Source: Candidatus Omnitrophota bacterium
GTDB lineage: Bacteria; Omnitrophota; Gorgyraeia; Gorgyraeales; Gorgyraeaceae
Reading direction: 5' to 3'
Length of the DNA stretch: 23,421 nt
Assembly: GCA_003485765.1 (NCBI GenBank)
Contig: DNHS01000056.1
Span: forward strand, 94,464-117,884
Positions within the stretch are counted from its first letter, which is position 1; each line of letters opens with the position of its first letter. Positions 23,069 through 23,421 of the stretch are shown here, in pieces. Both the position numbers and the translations under genes were made by a program. Under the pieces are notes generated by a model. That model was given only the letters and a program-made list of their open reading frames with translations, did no database searches and was not told the origin of the DNA.

Positions 23069-23421
23069 CTATTTTGGCCTTACGATGAATTCCTTATTTT
23101 TATATATTAAATGAATACCGTCTTTCGTTATATCCTTGATCTTAATTTCTTCCCCTAATCCTTCTGCACCTACATTAATAACATCTTTTATATCATATAC
23201 CTTACTATTTATAATTGCCTGAGGCCTTGAACTTTTCCACACCATACCCTGGAACTTCATCTCTGGAAGTACTACATTCTCCTCCTCTGGCCCCTTATTT
23301 TCTGTTATCTCATCAAAAGGGCTTTTAAAAGGGGCTTTGTCATCCTCTATGGCATAAACTATTTCTTTTTCATTTTTGGGAACCTTAGCCTCCAGTATCT
23401 CCACCTCTTTCCATTTCTTAT
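23069..23421 (-). CDS. PilP/GspC-like periplasmic assembly protein, 5' end outside window
   Basis: The frame stays open to the right edge of the window, so the gene is probably truncated there. A GTG at 23404-23402 would give 111 residues but has poorly spaced ribosome-binding sequence. The C-terminal part FQGMVWKSSRPQAIINSKVYDI, followed by IKDITKDGIHLIYKNKEF and IVRPK, follows the beta-strand pattern of PilP/GspC/GspB HR domains, which bind the N0 domain of the secretin. A Pro/Glu-rich linker (residues 24-48 from the GTG) precedes it. Its stop TAG overlaps the Shine-Dalgarno of the secretin gene, so the two are translationally coupled, in keeping with a secretin partner. Assignment rests on pattern and position. 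Confidence 0.65.
   Translation of the reverse strand, partial: KKWKEVEILEAKVPKNEKEIVYAIEDDKAPFKSPFDEITENKGPEEENVVLPEMKFQGMVWKSSRPQAIINSKVYDIKDVINVGAEGLGEEIKIKDITKDGIHLIYKNKEFIVRPK

Overview
The window looks like a chromosomal piece of an AT-rich, Gram-negative-type bacterium. It has an outer-membrane secretin, a large tandem pseudopilin array, a dnaG-rpoD operon, long gene strings on one strand and many short GC-rich palindromes. This combination is reminiscent of Omnitrophota or a related PVC-type lineage, but that placement is inference; the sequence only shows bacterial genes with sigma-70 promoters and strong Shine-Dalgarno sites. Every gene I can support is on the minus strand, so transcription runs from high to low coordinates. 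No gap between genes exceeds 300 bases.

Right end (23421 to about 15020): a type II secretion / type IV pilus-like locus. In order of transcription it holds a PilP/GspC-like protein cut by the window edge, a short secretin (gspD-like), the assembly ATPase (gspE/pilB-like), a 52-bp cruciform repeat, and the inner-membrane platform protein (gspF/pilC-like). A strong separate promoter with a tandem 11-bp repeat follows, then eight prepilin-type genes: six GspG/PilA-like paralogs arising by tandem duplication, one GspI/PilV-like and one GspJ/PilW-like. The prepilin genes overlap head to tail.

Middle (14906 to 8561): a tRNA-Ala(CGC) with its own promoter, then rsmE, a multi-spanning membrane/TPR protein resembling TMTC-type O-glycosyltransferases, a GT2 glycosyltransferase, a SAM methyltransferase and a B12-binding-type radical SAM protein. 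These are tightly packed and probably one operon making or modifying a glycan or glycolipid. The 3' end of the methyltransferase gene carries a 312-bp palindromic element.

Housekeeping block (8511 to 3477): a consensus promoter drives cvpA, a NIF3-family gene, dnaG and rpoD, closed by a clear bidirectional hairpin terminator.

Left end (3450 to 1): a secreted metallophosphoesterase, then a small operon of an S26-type peptidase with a PqqD-like N-terminus, an ABC ATPase and an ABC-2 permease. The window ends in the 5' half of a CAU-anticodon tRNA whose promoter has been pushed away by a palindromic repeat.

The most unusual theme is a set of GC-rich palindromic elements placed in and next to genes. 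Two lie inside reading frames and keep them open: one in a prepilin leader, demonstrable against a paralog in the same window, and one in the methyltransferase. The behaviour resembles Rickettsia palindromic elements.
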